Shown here: piece by piece, positions 29,911-38,597 of the stretch
Position numbering within the stretch: position 1 is the stretch's first letter
Layout: every line of letters starts with the position of its first letter
Notes under the pieces: model-generated
What the model saw: the letters and a program-made list of their open reading frames with translations, nothing else
Database searches by the model: none
Told to the model about the DNA's origin: nothing
NCBI GenBank assembly: GCA_018821245.1
Contig: JAHJMO010000017.1
Span: 1 to 55,870 of the forward strand
Source of the DNA: Patescibacteria group bacterium
GTDB taxonomy: Bacteria; Patescibacteriota; Microgenomatia; UBA10105; UBA927
DNA length: 55,870 bases
Reading direction: 5' to 3'
Made by a program: the position numbers and the translations under genes

Positions 29911-32547
29911 TTATCCTGAGCGAATCAGTTTTTTCTTTGGCTTTGGGTTTTTGATTTTTTTCTTTGCGTGCGGAATGGGTGTTTTGGTCGGATAGTCAGC
30001 TTCCTTCTTTTGGTTTCGTCGATAGCTTACAATCACTCTAGGAATAAGAAGGCATAGGAGTAAGAGAAGCATTGACCATAAGAAAGCGTTTGATCGATAG
30101 ATTGGGCGTCTTGTACGTTTTTGAAGTTCTCCGGAGCCGGTTGATTCGCCCTTGACGGTCGGTGTAAGGGTGGGGCTTGGACTGCTTTCCATGGAGGCGC
30201 CGAGTACATTGTAGACAGCTGGTGTAGGTGTGGATGTGGGCGTTGGCGTGGGAGTAGGAGTGGGAGCCGGTTGGGACGTTGGGAAAAGCGGGTTACTTGG
30301 AAAATTGATCGTATATGTGTCTATTTGGGAAGATGGAGGGTCTCGTATGATTTCTCCGTCAAGCTGATCCCAATAATCCGCGTCTTTCGTCACCTGTCCG
30401 ACGATGACGTGATATGCACCTTTGTCTGTCCCTTTTACTTTGAGCGTATACGCGCCTTCTTTGGCATTTTCGACAAATATCATGCCGCTGTTTTCCGAAT
30501 ATATCTTGTCGGCGAATGTTGCTTTCATGGTAGCCGGTGATTTAATAAAGAAATAAAGAGCAGGATAAATAGACAACATGCTGCTTTCCGTGATGTGAGA
30601 ATCCGTATACGCTAATCCCAGGGCGTTGAGTATATTGGTGATGCCCTGTTTTGTGTACATTAATTCACCGTGATTGGCGGCCAGCATGGCGGAGTCGCTG
30701 TCTGCTTTTGCACTTCTGGAGACAACCGTAAAATCTCCATTGCCGTATATGTTGGTGATCGGCCGGCCGTCTTCGTAAAACCCTTGTGAGATATCGTTGG
30801 GGCTGGCGGCGGCAACCACATACCCCTCGAGCGTTTGTCCCTTTTCGCCGTAAATGGATTGAAATATCGGAAAGATGTTTGAAAATGTAGAGTCATAGAG
30901 GCCTAGCGTATCATTTTTCATGTGCATGGAAGAGGCAGGTATGACGGATCCGTTGTTTGCTGTAAGAAAGTCGTAAATAGGCAGTAGATCTTCCAGTACG
31001 GGGTAGCGGTCTTTCAATATCTGTGTGTTGGTTTTGTTGGCATCTCTGTTTATCGCAAGCACAATTTTCAAAACAAGCCAGAAAAGCGTGTTTTCCCGTT
31101 CCGTTTCCCCGCCGCTTAGCGCGCGATACGCCTGGGGCACACCGTAGTGTGGTGAACCGACAGTAATAAGATTGTGAATTTTACCGGTTCCGTGTTTCTG
31201 TGCATATATCCGCGCGGCCAATCCTCCGAGAGAGTGTCCGATGATATTGACTTTGGTGCCTTCTGTAATTTTTTGAGCGATAAAATTCTTTAGGTCATCT
31301 GCTATCGATTCAACGTCTTTTCGCCAATCGTATGTGAAGAGAAACAGTGTTTCGTTTTCCGTATATCCCAAATTTTTCAGTGTAGAGATGATACCGTCAT
31401 AAGCATGGACGAACGGATTGATCTTCCAGTTGCTTTGGGATGCCGGGACATTGTGGAGCATGGCATCTTTGTGCCATGAGGCGAAAATTCCCGGTACAAC
31501 GATCACTGCGGGTTTCGGCGTTGGAGTGGGCGTTTGTGTCGGTGTTGGAGTAGGCGTGGGGGTGGGTGTGGGCGTGGGGGTGGGTGTGGGAGTCGGAAGA
31601 ACGATCGGGCCGTCAGCCGCCAGGCCTATACGGAATGCGGTTGCCCCTCCGACTGTTCCTAGGCCGCCGTAGTAAACCATGGTTGTGCCGTTGGAGAGCC
31701 TGATTGCGCTTGGGCCGCCCATACTGTTGGCGTCAAATGTACCGGGGGATCGGCTAAGAACGACAGATGGAGCGGCCCACGTGACGCCGTCGGGCGAAGT
31801 AGTGTAGGAAATATTTCCATTGTCTCCATGCAGAAACATCTCGTACGTTGTTCCGTTATAAAGGACTGTCGGGCCGTCCGCGTGTTTTCCCTGGCTTGAC
31901 AGATCAATGACAGGGTTATTTATGTACGGTGTCCAGTGGACCCCGTCCGTTGACGTGGCATATCCTACGCGCCAATACACATTCTTCAGCGCCGAATACC
32001 ACATCTTATATCCCGACCCAACTTTGAGGACGAAGGGGTTTACCACACCTTCGTCATCCCATTCTTGAGACGGTGATGGAGACAAAACTTGCGAGTCAAC
32101 TTTAGTCCAATTTAATCCATCTGATGACGTAGCGTATCCGATTTTAAAGTTTGACATGTCATCGGGTGTTGATGTGTACCACATTTTGTAAACACCCTCA
32201 TCTTGGATTACGTGGGGAGTATTAAAGTGTTTTGGCTCACTTGGATTATTAGTGTTCCATTGAAGGACGGGATTTAATCCATATTTAACCCAATTAGTGC
32301 CATCGGCTGATGTAGCATAACCAATTGCCCAATATTGTCCATTATGCCCCGCATACCAAAGCTTAAACTGGTTGTTTTCGAGAAGAACGCAGGGCCAATG
32401 AGTATGAGATTTATCCCAAGCATTAGAACTAGTATTTATAACGGGGTTTGACTCGTATTTATTGAAAGATGGGGAGGCTGTTACATAGCTCTTTATCAGA
32501 AAGAGCAGGAGAATACTACAAAGTAGAGCAGTCAGAGCTTTTTTCAC
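29911..32547 (-). CDS. secreted membrane-anchored fusion: beta-propeller domain, PT linker, LCAT-like lipase
   Basis: This 878-aa protein has a signal peptide (LLCSILLLFLIKSYVTASP). Residues 25-312 hold about five repeats of the form GYATSxDGxxW with KMWY, a five-bladed propeller like glycosyl hydrolase family 43/68 relatives. A PT repeat linker follows at 317-346. Residues 347-700 are an alpha/beta hydrolase of the LCAT type, with VIVVPGIFASW, TYDWRKD, IIGHSLGGLAARIYAQKHG (Ser439) and GSPHYGVPQAY. A second PT linker and a C-terminal helix (FLWSMLLLLLCLLIPRVIV) with a basic tail anchor it. Lipid or glycan substrates are not known. The part above about 32100 is more AT-rich than the rest. Confidence 0.8.
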   Translation of the reverse strand: MKKALTALLCSILLLFLIKSYVTASPSFNKYESNPVINTSSNAWDKSHTHWPCVLLENNQFKLWYAGHNGQYWAIGYATSADGTNWVKYGLNPVLQWNTNNPSEPKHFNTPHVIQDEGVYKMWYTSTPDDMSNFKIGYATSSDGLNWTKVDSQVLSPSPSQEWDDEGVVNPFVLKVGSGYKMWYSALKNVYWRVGYATSTDGVHWTPYINNPVIDLSSQGKHADGPTVLYNGTTYEMFLHGDNGNISYTTSPDGVTWAAPSVVLSRSPGTFDANSMGGPSAIRLSNGTTMVYYGGLGTVGGATAFRIGLAADGPIVLPTPTPTPTPTPTPTPTPTPTQTPTPTPKPAVIVVPGIFASWHKDAMLHNVPASQSNWKINPFVHAYDGIISTLKNLGYTENETLFLFTYDWRKDVESIADDLKNFIAQKITEGTKVNIIGHSLGGLAARIYAQKHGTGKIHNLITVGSPHYGVPQAYRALSGGETERENTLFWLVLKIVLAINRDANKTNTQILKDRYPVLEDLLPIYDFLTANNGSVIPASSMHMKNDTLGLYDSTFSNIFPIFQSIYGEKGQTLEGYVVAAASPNDISQGFYEDGRPITNIYGNGDFTVVSRSAKADSDSAMLAANHGELMYTKQGITNILNALGLAYTDSHITESSMLSIYPALYFFIKSPATMKATFADKIYSENSGMIFVENAKEGAYTLKVKGTDKGAYHVIVGQVTKDADYWDQLDGEIIRDPPSSQIDTYTINFPSNPLFPTSQPAPTPTPTPTPTSTPTPAVYNVLGASMESSPSPTLTPTVKGESTGSGELQKRTRRPIYRSNAFLWSMLLLLLCLLIPRVIVSYRRNQKKEADYPTKTPIPHAKKKIKNPKPKKKLIRSG
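31510..31599 (-). repeat. Pro-Thr coding microsatellite linker
   Basis: A run of alternating Pro and Thr codons encodes the first linker; the plus strand reads GTGGGTGTGGG-like repeats. A shorter second run lies near 30219-30284. Length may vary by slippage. This is not a CRISPR array. Confidence 0.8.
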
Positions 32548-32588
32548 TAGTTAAAATTAATAAATTCAACATATCACGAGAATTAGGT

Positions 32589-32617
32589 TTGTCAAGTAGA
32601 AAAAATATTGTTAGACT
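32589..32617 (+). promoter_or_regulatory. promoter of the first glycan-cluster methyltransferase
   Basis: TTGTCA (32589-32594), a 17-base spacer and TAGACT (32612-32617), with 6 bases to the ATG at 32624. This again predicts a leaderless mRNA. It lies in the divergent gap with the lipase fusion gene. Confidence 0.55.
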
Positions 32618-32623
32618 TGCAGC

Positions 32624-33466
32624 ATGATAAAAGATGTACCTTGTGGGCATAATAAATTAATTTTTTATAAATCAGTTAATCGTTGGCAAATTTATAGGTG
32701 TGATAATTGCGGGCTTTTGATTACTGTGGTTAATCAAGGCTCTGGTAATATTAACAAAGATATCTATAACGACAGATATATAAAAGCTTATGAAGAGAAA
32801 AAAGATGAACTTAAGAAAAGATTTCTAAAACAATTTGAACTTATTAGGAAATATAAAAAGGGCGGGAAAATATTAGACATAGGTTGTGGTTTAGGTTACT
32901 TTCTTCAGGTAGTTGAGAATGATCGTGCATGGACTGCATATGGTTTGGAAATCAACAAAAAATTAGCACTGCTTGCTAAAAAAAATACAGTCGCAGATAT
33001 TCATATAGGTTCATTAAATGCTCTGCCGTATGATAAGAATTCAATGGATTGCATTACCTGTTTTGACGTATTAGAGCATGACATCGATTTGTATAGAAAT
33101 CTAATAAATATTAGAAGGATATTAAAAACCAAAGGAATAATAGTAATACAATGCCCTAATTATAAAAGCTTAATGCAATATTTGAGTGGGTCACACTGGG
33201 ATTGGTGGTCACCACCTGATCACATTCTTCATCTTACGCCAAAAACCTTAACCACTTACTTACGGAGATGCGGTTTCAGCATACTTTATTCTACGACCTA
33301 CGAACCCACGAGAGATTTTTGGTACAATGTTAAATTCGCATTGTGCAGGAATGTTTTTTGTAAATTAATATTATATACATTTGCGCCGACGCTCTTGGTT
33401 ATAAAATATATTTCAGATGTGCTTGGTTACGGAGCACTAACTTTCATTATTGCCATAAAAGACTAA
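32624..33466 (+). CDS. class I SAM-dependent methyltransferase with N-terminal zinc-ribbon
   Basis: This 280-aa protein begins with a short Cys-rich part (CGHNKLIFY and CDNCGLLI), then motif I ILDIGCGLGYFLQ near 84, FDVLEHDIDLYRNL and IVIQCPNYKSL. The C-terminus is hydrophobic. Methyltransferases of this layout are frequent in surface glycan clusters and often modify sugars or carrier-linked glycans. The target is unknown. The gene is clearly AT-richer than its neighbours, with many ATA and AAA codons, which hints at recent acquisition. It has the same layout as the frameshifted gene at 34333-35135. Confidence 0.8.
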   Translation: MIKDVPCGHNKLIFYKSVNRWQIYRCDNCGLLITVVNQGSGNINKDIYNDRYIKAYEEKKDELKKRFLKQFELIRKYKKGGKILDIGCGLGYFLQVVENDRAWTAYGLEINKKLALLAKKNTVADIHIGSLNALPYDKNSMDCITCFDVLEHDIDLYRNLINIRRILKTKGIIVIQCPNYKSLMQYLSGSHWDWWSPPDHILHLTPKTLTTYLRRCGFSILYSTTYEPTRDFWYNVKFALCRNVFCKLILYTFAPTLLVIKYISDVLGYGALTFIIAIKD

Positions 33467-33469
33467 CCT

Positions 33470-34234
33470 ATGTCCCTTTCCGTTTTGATGGTTACGAAAA
33501 ATGCAGGGGAAGTGATTGGAGAGGCGTTGGAAAGTATTGACGGGTTATGGGATGAGCTACTGGTGGGTGATGCTGGAAGCACAGACGCAACTGTGGAGAT
33601 TGTAAAGGAGTACAAAGGCCGTATAGTGAGACAGTCCGGCAATAATTTAGGAGGAAGGAAACAAAAGCTCGTAAAGAAGGCAGGGAGCGATTGGACATTA
33701 ATATTAGACAGCGATGAGCGTGTGTCGGATGATCTTCGACACGAGATAAAGGAAATTCTTGCGGGAAATCATCGCGGTATCGCCGGTTGGCGGATTCCCT
33801 ACCAAAATTATGTTTTCAACAGGCCCGTTTTTTACGGAGGAGAGAAGTATTCAAAGGTTCGGTTATTCAAAAAACACAAAGGTCATGTGACGGCCGTTCC
33901 TTTGCATGAAGATATTAACATGCAGGGGAAGTTGGGGGATTTAAAGGGGGTGATATACCATCATTCATATCGCACGCCTTTTCAATTACTTTCAAAATTT
34001 ACACGCTATGCAAGGATTGCCGCAGTTCAAAAGAAGAGAGCAGGTGAAAAATTAACACCGAATAAACTCTTCCTTTACGGCCCTCACATGTTTTGGTCCA
34101 GATTTTTTGTAGATAAGGGATACAAAGACGGATGGCGCGGACTGGTTCTTGCAGCAGCGTTTGCTTATATGGAAACGCTGACTTACTGGTTGTTATTTTG
34201 CTCGCCGAAGAATTTGAAGATACCACGTGCGTAA
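33470..34234 (+). CDS. GT2 glycosyltransferase (WaaE/KdtX-like)
   Basis: This 254-aa GT-A protein has LSVLMVTKNAGEVIGEALES at the start, VGDAGSTDATVEI, LGGRKQKLVKKAGSDWTLILDSDERVS with the metal-binding DSD, and PLHEDI. A hydrophobic C-terminal stretch (AAAFAYMETLTYWLLF) may attach to the membrane. It adds a sugar from a nucleotide donor during surface glycan building; donor and acceptor are unknown. Confidence 0.87.
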   Translation: MSLSVLMVTKNAGEVIGEALESIDGLWDELLVGDAGSTDATVEIVKEYKGRIVRQSGNNLGGRKQKLVKKAGSDWTLILDSDERVSDDLRHEIKEILAGNHRGIAGWRIPYQNYVFNRPVFYGGEKYSKVRLFKKHKGHVTAVPLHEDINMQGKLGDLKGVIYHHSYRTPFQLLSKFTRYARIAAVQKKRAGEKLTPNKLFLYGPHMFWSRFFVDKGYKDGWRGLVLAAAFAYMETLTYWLLFCSPKNLKIPRA

Positions 34235-34280
34235 GCCCGTGGAGCTTCATCTCAAAAATAACGAGCAAGTGAGAAATTAC

Positions 34281-34318
34281 TTTCATGTTATCATGTTTTA
34301 AAACATGATAACATGAAA
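34281..34318. repeat. 38-bp perfect palindrome
   Basis: TTTCATGTTATCATGTTTT at 34281-34299 is followed directly by its exact complement at 34300-34318, with no loop. It lies between a GT2 gene and the frameshifted methyltransferase, 15 bases before the ATG at 34333. It could extrude as a cruciform, serve as an operator for a dimeric regulator, or fold in RNA as a weak terminator (TTTT follows after AAA). None of these is proven. Confidence 0.85.
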
Positions 34319-34332
34319 TTTTAGAAAGCAAT

Positions 34333-35135
34333 ATGTCGAAAAAAAATGTTGGTGCGGTCAGAAAGATACAGATTTTTTATTTTCTGCAAGTGATCATAAT
34401 GCCAGTGATCAAGATGTAGTAAAGTGCAGACATTGTGGGCAGGTTCGCGTTATCGCCACACACACAGCTGCACATAGGCATCTTTACCGTGGTGATGATA
34501 TAAAAGTGTATGTCGAGAAAGAAAAAATGTTTCGGGAACTTTTTCAGGGCGTGATACAGTTCATCCGCCGATATAAAAATCGAGGTACGTTGGCCGATAT
34601 AGGCGCGGGAGTAGGACTTTTGGTAGATGAAGCGAGGCGCGCAGGATATCAGGCCGTAGGCTTTGAACCGTCAAAAGCAGCAGTCAGCACTGCGTTAGCG
34701 CGATATAATATACGGTTGCGCAGGCACGCGTTTTCTTCTGCCTTAATTCGCAAGCCGATAGACATAATAGTATTTAATCATGTATTGGAGCATTTGAATA
34801 AACCAAAAGTAGCCATAAAGGATGCAAAAAAGGTTCTGAAGCCTGATGGCTTACTGATAGTAGGTGTACCGAATTTCGGGAGCTATATGTCTATACTAAA
34901 AAAATTCAGATGGCAGTCGCTTGTTCCCCGAGAGCACCGCTGGCAGTTTACACTCGCTACATTAGACCGGCTTATTCTTCCTCTGGGATTCAGACGTGTA
35001 GGTTTACGAACGGAAAATCATGACCGTTCTATGCACTCACGGTGGAAACGGTTGATCTACGTGTTTATTGATACAATAGCGCTGGCGACCAACAGGGGAG
35101 AAGCGATCCTTGCGGCATATCAAAAAAATCTATGA
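34333..35135 (+). pseudogene. class I SAM methyltransferase with zinc-ribbon, frameshift at an A8 tract
   Basis: The ORF track shows only 34506-35135 (209 aa). The same frame is open further upstream and encodes a zinc-ribbon (CWCGQK near the start, CRHCGQVRV), but it has no start codon. An ATG at 34333 opens another frame (MSKK) and joins this frame if the A8 run at 34339-34346 were A9. Motif I LADIGAGVGLLVDEARR and FNHVLEHLNKPK confirm a methyltransferase paralogous to the gene at 32624. The lesion may be a sequencing error, a decayed start, transcriptional slippage or phase variation at the homopolymer. If real, translation could still begin internally at 34506 without the zinc-ribbon. Confidence 0.7.
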
Positions 35136-35917
35136 TAACAAACGGTGTGTGGTTTATCATCGTTGCTTACAAAGCGGATAAAAACGCGTTGAAGCTCCTG
35201 ATATCTGCCCTCAAAGATTTTCACGTAATTGTCATATCCAACGATAACACTGCATACCGGGATGTTGTACCGGGTGATTATAAAGAAATAAAAAATAGTA
35301 TAAACATGGGGTATGGAGGAGGGGCAAATGTCGGGATGCGGTACGCGTTATCGCGCAAGGCCAAGTGGCTTGTGGTTCTCAATCAGGATCTGGTGTTATC
35401 TTTCAAGTCGGCGAAGGATTTTGCCACAAAACTTACGAAGTCACCTTCCTGCGTCGCCGGGCCATTTGCCGGCGGCTTGGACCGGAGACGATGGACGACA
35501 AGGTTGCCCTCGCGCCAAACGGATTATATTACGGGATCATGCTTTGCGATCCATCGCAAAGTCATTGAGACAGTGGGGTATTTCTATGAACCGTACTTTC
35601 TGTACTATGAAGAGGTAGATTATTGTGTCCGCGCCAGACTCTTGGGATTTCCTATAAAACATCTTCATCTACGAGACATCTCTCATAATGAAACAGAGAC
35701 GTTGGGGCAAGGATCGTTTCTCCACCAGTATTACCTCTCCCGAAATCACCTATTGTTTGTTTGGAGACTCGCGCCGGCTCCGGTGAAACTGTACGAGTTG
35801 TTTCGCAGCACAAAAACTGTATCCGAACACATCGTGCGTCATGAAAAAGGTGCACTAAAGGGAATCAAAGATTTTTTGTTCGGACGCTTCGGAGAATACG
35901 CGGGGAGGGGACTATGA
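35132..35917 (+). CDS. GT2 glycosyltransferase (rhamnosyltransferase-like)
   Basis: This 261-aa protein has a GT-A fold of the WbbL/RfbN type: VWFIIVAYKADKNALKLLIS, NSINMGYGGGANVGMRYAL, VVLNQDLVL (in place of the usual NPD), and the acceptor region ITGSCFAIHRKVIETVGYF, then FLYYEEVDYCVRARLLGF. It probably adds rhamnose or a similar sugar to a lipid-linked glycan. It overlaps its neighbours by 4 bases on both sides. Confidence 0.85.
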   Translation: MITNGVWFIIVAYKADKNALKLLISALKDFHVIVISNDNTAYRDVVPGDYKEIKNSINMGYGGGANVGMRYALSRKAKWLVVLNQDLVLSFKSAKDFATKLTKSPSCVAGPFAGGLDRRRWTTRLPSRQTDYITGSCFAIHRKVIETVGYFYEPYFLYYEEVDYCVRARLLGFPIKHLHLRDISHNETETLGQGSFLHQYYLSRNHLLFVWRLAPAPVKLYELFRSTKTVSEHIVRHEKGALKGIKDFLFGRFGEYAGRGL

Positions 35918-37011
35918 AGACAGGTATCGATGGCGGTGCGTTATCGATTACAGACGACCGGCTCAAAATGGGAGTGTATCGCGTGGCACACAATCTCGTG
36001 AAAGAATTGCCGCTAATTGATGTGAAAAGTAACTATAGGGTTTATAGATTCGGCAGAGGAGAGAAGGGGACACAACTATCTAGCCGTTCAAATATAAAGT
36101 TTGTTCGATTGCCGCGTTACGGATTTCAAAAAATCTGGCAGCCTTTCGAACTTATTTCGAATCCTGTGGATGTGTATCTGGGTATATCCCAATCATTGCC
36201 CATTACATTGTACGACGTCAAGAAAATCGGGTTTATTTATGACGTTGGATTCCTCGATCACCCTGAATATTACAGAAAATCTCATTTTGACTTAACTGCC
36301 CAGACGGCAAACGTTGTTCGTAGATCCGATCACATGATTACTATTTCACAGGCCTCCGCTAATAATATCCTGAAAAAATATCACATACCGAAGGAGAAAC
36401 TGACGGTTGCCTATCTCGGAGTCGAAAAGCAATTTATGTCGGCGGGACCCAAATATAGACGTGCACACCCATATTTCCTTTTTGTTGGTGCGTTCAAGCC
36501 CGGTAAAAACGTACCGATGATGCTTAGATCATTCGCTTGTTTTCTGGAGAATACCAAAGGTCCGTGTGATTTTCTGTTAGCAGGAAGCGATTACTGGCTG
36601 GACCCGGAAATACCAGCAACCATCAACGCGTTGAGGCTTCGGGATCGGGTGCAGTTCGTGGGATTTCTCGACGATGAGACGCTCGCGACGTATTATCGGG
36701 GAGCTGCGGCACTGGTCACTGTTTCTCTTATCGAAGGATTTGGGTTGCCGGCAGTTGAAGCGATGGCATGCGGAACGCCGGTGATTGCGTCAACCATAGG
36801 ATCATTTCCCGAAGTCGTAGGCGAGGCTGGAATATTAATCGATCCCCATGACGAGGAATCATTAGCCAAAGCGCTGAGAAGGGTCGTCAACGATGCTACC
36901 TTTCGCACTAAGCTCATTAATGGCGGCAAACGCCGCGTGAAACAATTTACATGGAAAAATTTCGCTAGGATCGTCTATGAGACGTCGCGTCAGTCAGTTG
37001 GCAATGTATGA
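35914..37011 (+). CDS. GT4 glycosyltransferase
   Basis: This 365-aa GT-B protein has [41 protein letters not shown], and [23 protein letters not shown] with the donor-site Glu residues. It is a retaining glycosyltransferase, probably using GDP- or UDP-sugars on the cytoplasmic face. It is part of the overlapping glycan operon. Confidence 0.88.
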   Translation: MKTGIDGGALSITDDRLKMGVYRVAHNLVKELPLIDVKSNYRVYRFGRGEKGTQLSSRSNIKFVRLPRYGFQKIWQPFELISNPVDVYLGISQSLPITLYDVKKIGFIYDVGFLDHPEYYRKSHFDLTAQTANVVRRSDHMITISQASANNILKKYHIPKEKLTVAYLGVEKQFMSAGPKYRRAHPYFLFVGAFKPGKNVPMMLRSFACFLENTKGPCDFLLAGSDYWLDPEIPATINALRLRDRVQFVGFLDDETLATYYRGAAALVTVSLIEGFGLPAVEAMACGTPVIASTIGSFPEVVGEAGILIDPHDEESLAKALRRVVNDATFRTKLINGGKRRVKQFTWKNFARIVYETSRQSVGNV

Positions 37012-38597
37012 AAAAAGCTCATTCATTCCGCTTGATGTGGTTTATATGCGGCATCACCGCAATCGTTATATGGTTTTGGGGGGTTACGCTCCCCTTTGTC
37101 GGCATCTACAACGCCAATAATAATTACCTAGCGCTTGCGTCCAATAATTTCCTCCGTTTCGGATACTCGACGCTTCATTTTCTCCCGACCTATTATGTCG
37201 GTGAGACGTTGCCTGCTAAAGTCCCGTATTACCTGCATCATCCAGTATTATTTTTTCTCCTTGCGTCCGTACCCATTGCTTTGTTCGGAAGTAGCAATTG
37301 GGTAGTCCATATGATGCCGTTTCTTTTTACCTTGGCTTCGATAGTGGTATTGTATGCGGTCATCCGTGAAATTTCGGGCGATCGAATCGCTCGATGGAGC
37401 TCGCTATGTGCGGCGCTTTTCCCAATGACGTCGTTTTTTTGGAAATATATGTTTTTTGAACAGGCGAGTATGTTTTTTACCCTCACCTGTCTTTTCTATT
37501 TTATCCGGTATCTTAAGACAGAGAACCGAGGGTATATTTTGGGACTGTTTGTTTCATCGCTATTGGGAGGAGCGATAGATTGGTACGGCGGATATCTATT
37601 GTTTGGGTTTTTGTATCTTTTTGTCATCCGAAGAGATAAACATACCTTTGTGGGATTTGCTACCTATGTCGCGGGGTTGGTGCTGGGCCTTTCAACGTAC
37701 GCGGCGGCGCTCTATTGGAGCGGGAATGTTCATGCCGTTTTCGAGGGCTTTTTTGCGCGGTGGATAACAAGCGAATTGATCGGGTTATCCTGGTGGCCGG
37801 TGCGGTTGACACTCGTTGCGTTGCTTCGTCTGCTTATTTATTTTTCGCCGTTTGCGATGATTGGTATATGGTGGTGGCTGCGAGACAAATCAAAAAAGAC
37901 TCAAGGCGTTTTTTCGAGCCGACAACTCCTAATTGTTTTCATCATTCTTGGACTTGTTAATCTCGTCGTGCTCCCCTCTGCAACATGGGGACATAGTTAT
38001 TTCCTCTACTATCTGGTGCCGTTTGTTTCCTACGTCATGGGACTCTGGATAGATAGGGTATCGTATCGATCAATAGTTCTCGTTTGGGGTGTTGTCATTG
38101 TGCAAGTTTTCTGGACCGTGAGTGTGAACGGCGTGAAGATCAGCCAAGTCACCAAACAGTCGTGGAAACATGATTTCGGCCGCGATGTGAGTGCCGTCGT
38201 TCCAATGTATAGCAGGGTCGGTGTGTTGGAGTACCCGGGCGATGTGTTGGAGAATTACTTTGGCATAGCAACGACTCCCATTTCCAGCATGGATGTCGAT
38301 CGGTGGGCAATAGGTGATGGACATAAGGAGCTTGGGTTTGTTGTCATGGCTTGCAAAAGTGACTGCGGGGTTTCTGAAAACAGCTTCATTAAAGCGTTAA
38401 GTAATCATCAGGCAGTAGCAGAGTTTCACTATGGGAACAACAAAGGCTGGCTTATTGGCGGCGTACGGCAGGAGCGTGGACTGTCTATTATGAGAAAAAC
38501 GTATGAGAATAACTATCAGCTGCAACGAACATCAACACCGCTTTTGTTGCGGTGGTACCGCACCATACGGGATATACTCGGGAGCACGCAGATATGA
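37008..38597 (+). CDS. polytopic GT-C / ArnT-PMT-like glycosyltransferase
   Basis: This 529-aa membrane protein has about ten hydrophobic helices in residues 10-380 and a soluble C-terminal part. The first outer loop holds NANNNYLALASNNFLRFGYS and HHPVLFFLL, the layout of GT39/GT83 enzymes that use polyprenyl-phosphate sugars outside the membrane. The usual DE or DD pair in loop 1 is not obvious, so the catalytic claim is moderate. It overlaps both neighbours. Confidence 0.7.
   Translation: MKKAHSFRLMWFICGITAIVIWFWGVTLPFVGIYNANNNYLALASNNFLRFGYSTLHFLPTYYVGETLPAKVPYYLHHPVLFFLLASVPIALFGSSNWVVHMMPFLFTLASIVVLYAVIREISGDRIARWSSLCAALFPMTSFFWKYMFFEQASMFFTLTCLFYFIRYLKTENRGYILGLFVSSLLGGAIDWYGGYLLFGFLYLFVIRRDKHTFVGFATYVAGLVLGLSTYAAALYWSGNVHAVFEGFFARWITSELIGLSWWPVRLTLVALLRLLIYFSPFAMIGIWWWLRDKSKKTQGVFSSRQLLIVFIILGLVNLVVLPSATWGHSYFLYYLVPFVSYVMGLWIDRVSYRSIVLVWGVVIVQVFWTVSVNGVKISQVTKQSWKHDFGRDVSAVVPMYSRVGVLEYPGDVLENYFGIATTPISSMDVDRWAIGDGHKELGFVVMACKSDCGVSENSFIKALSNHQAVAEFHYGNNKGWLIGGVRQERGLSIMRKTYENNYQLQRTSTPLLLRWYRTIRDILGSTQI

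Noticed and set aside
31510-31599. GT-rich tandem repeats as a CRISPR array or structural DNA
   Set aside because: The repeats are in frame as Pro-Thr codons within a secreted protein and have no spacers.
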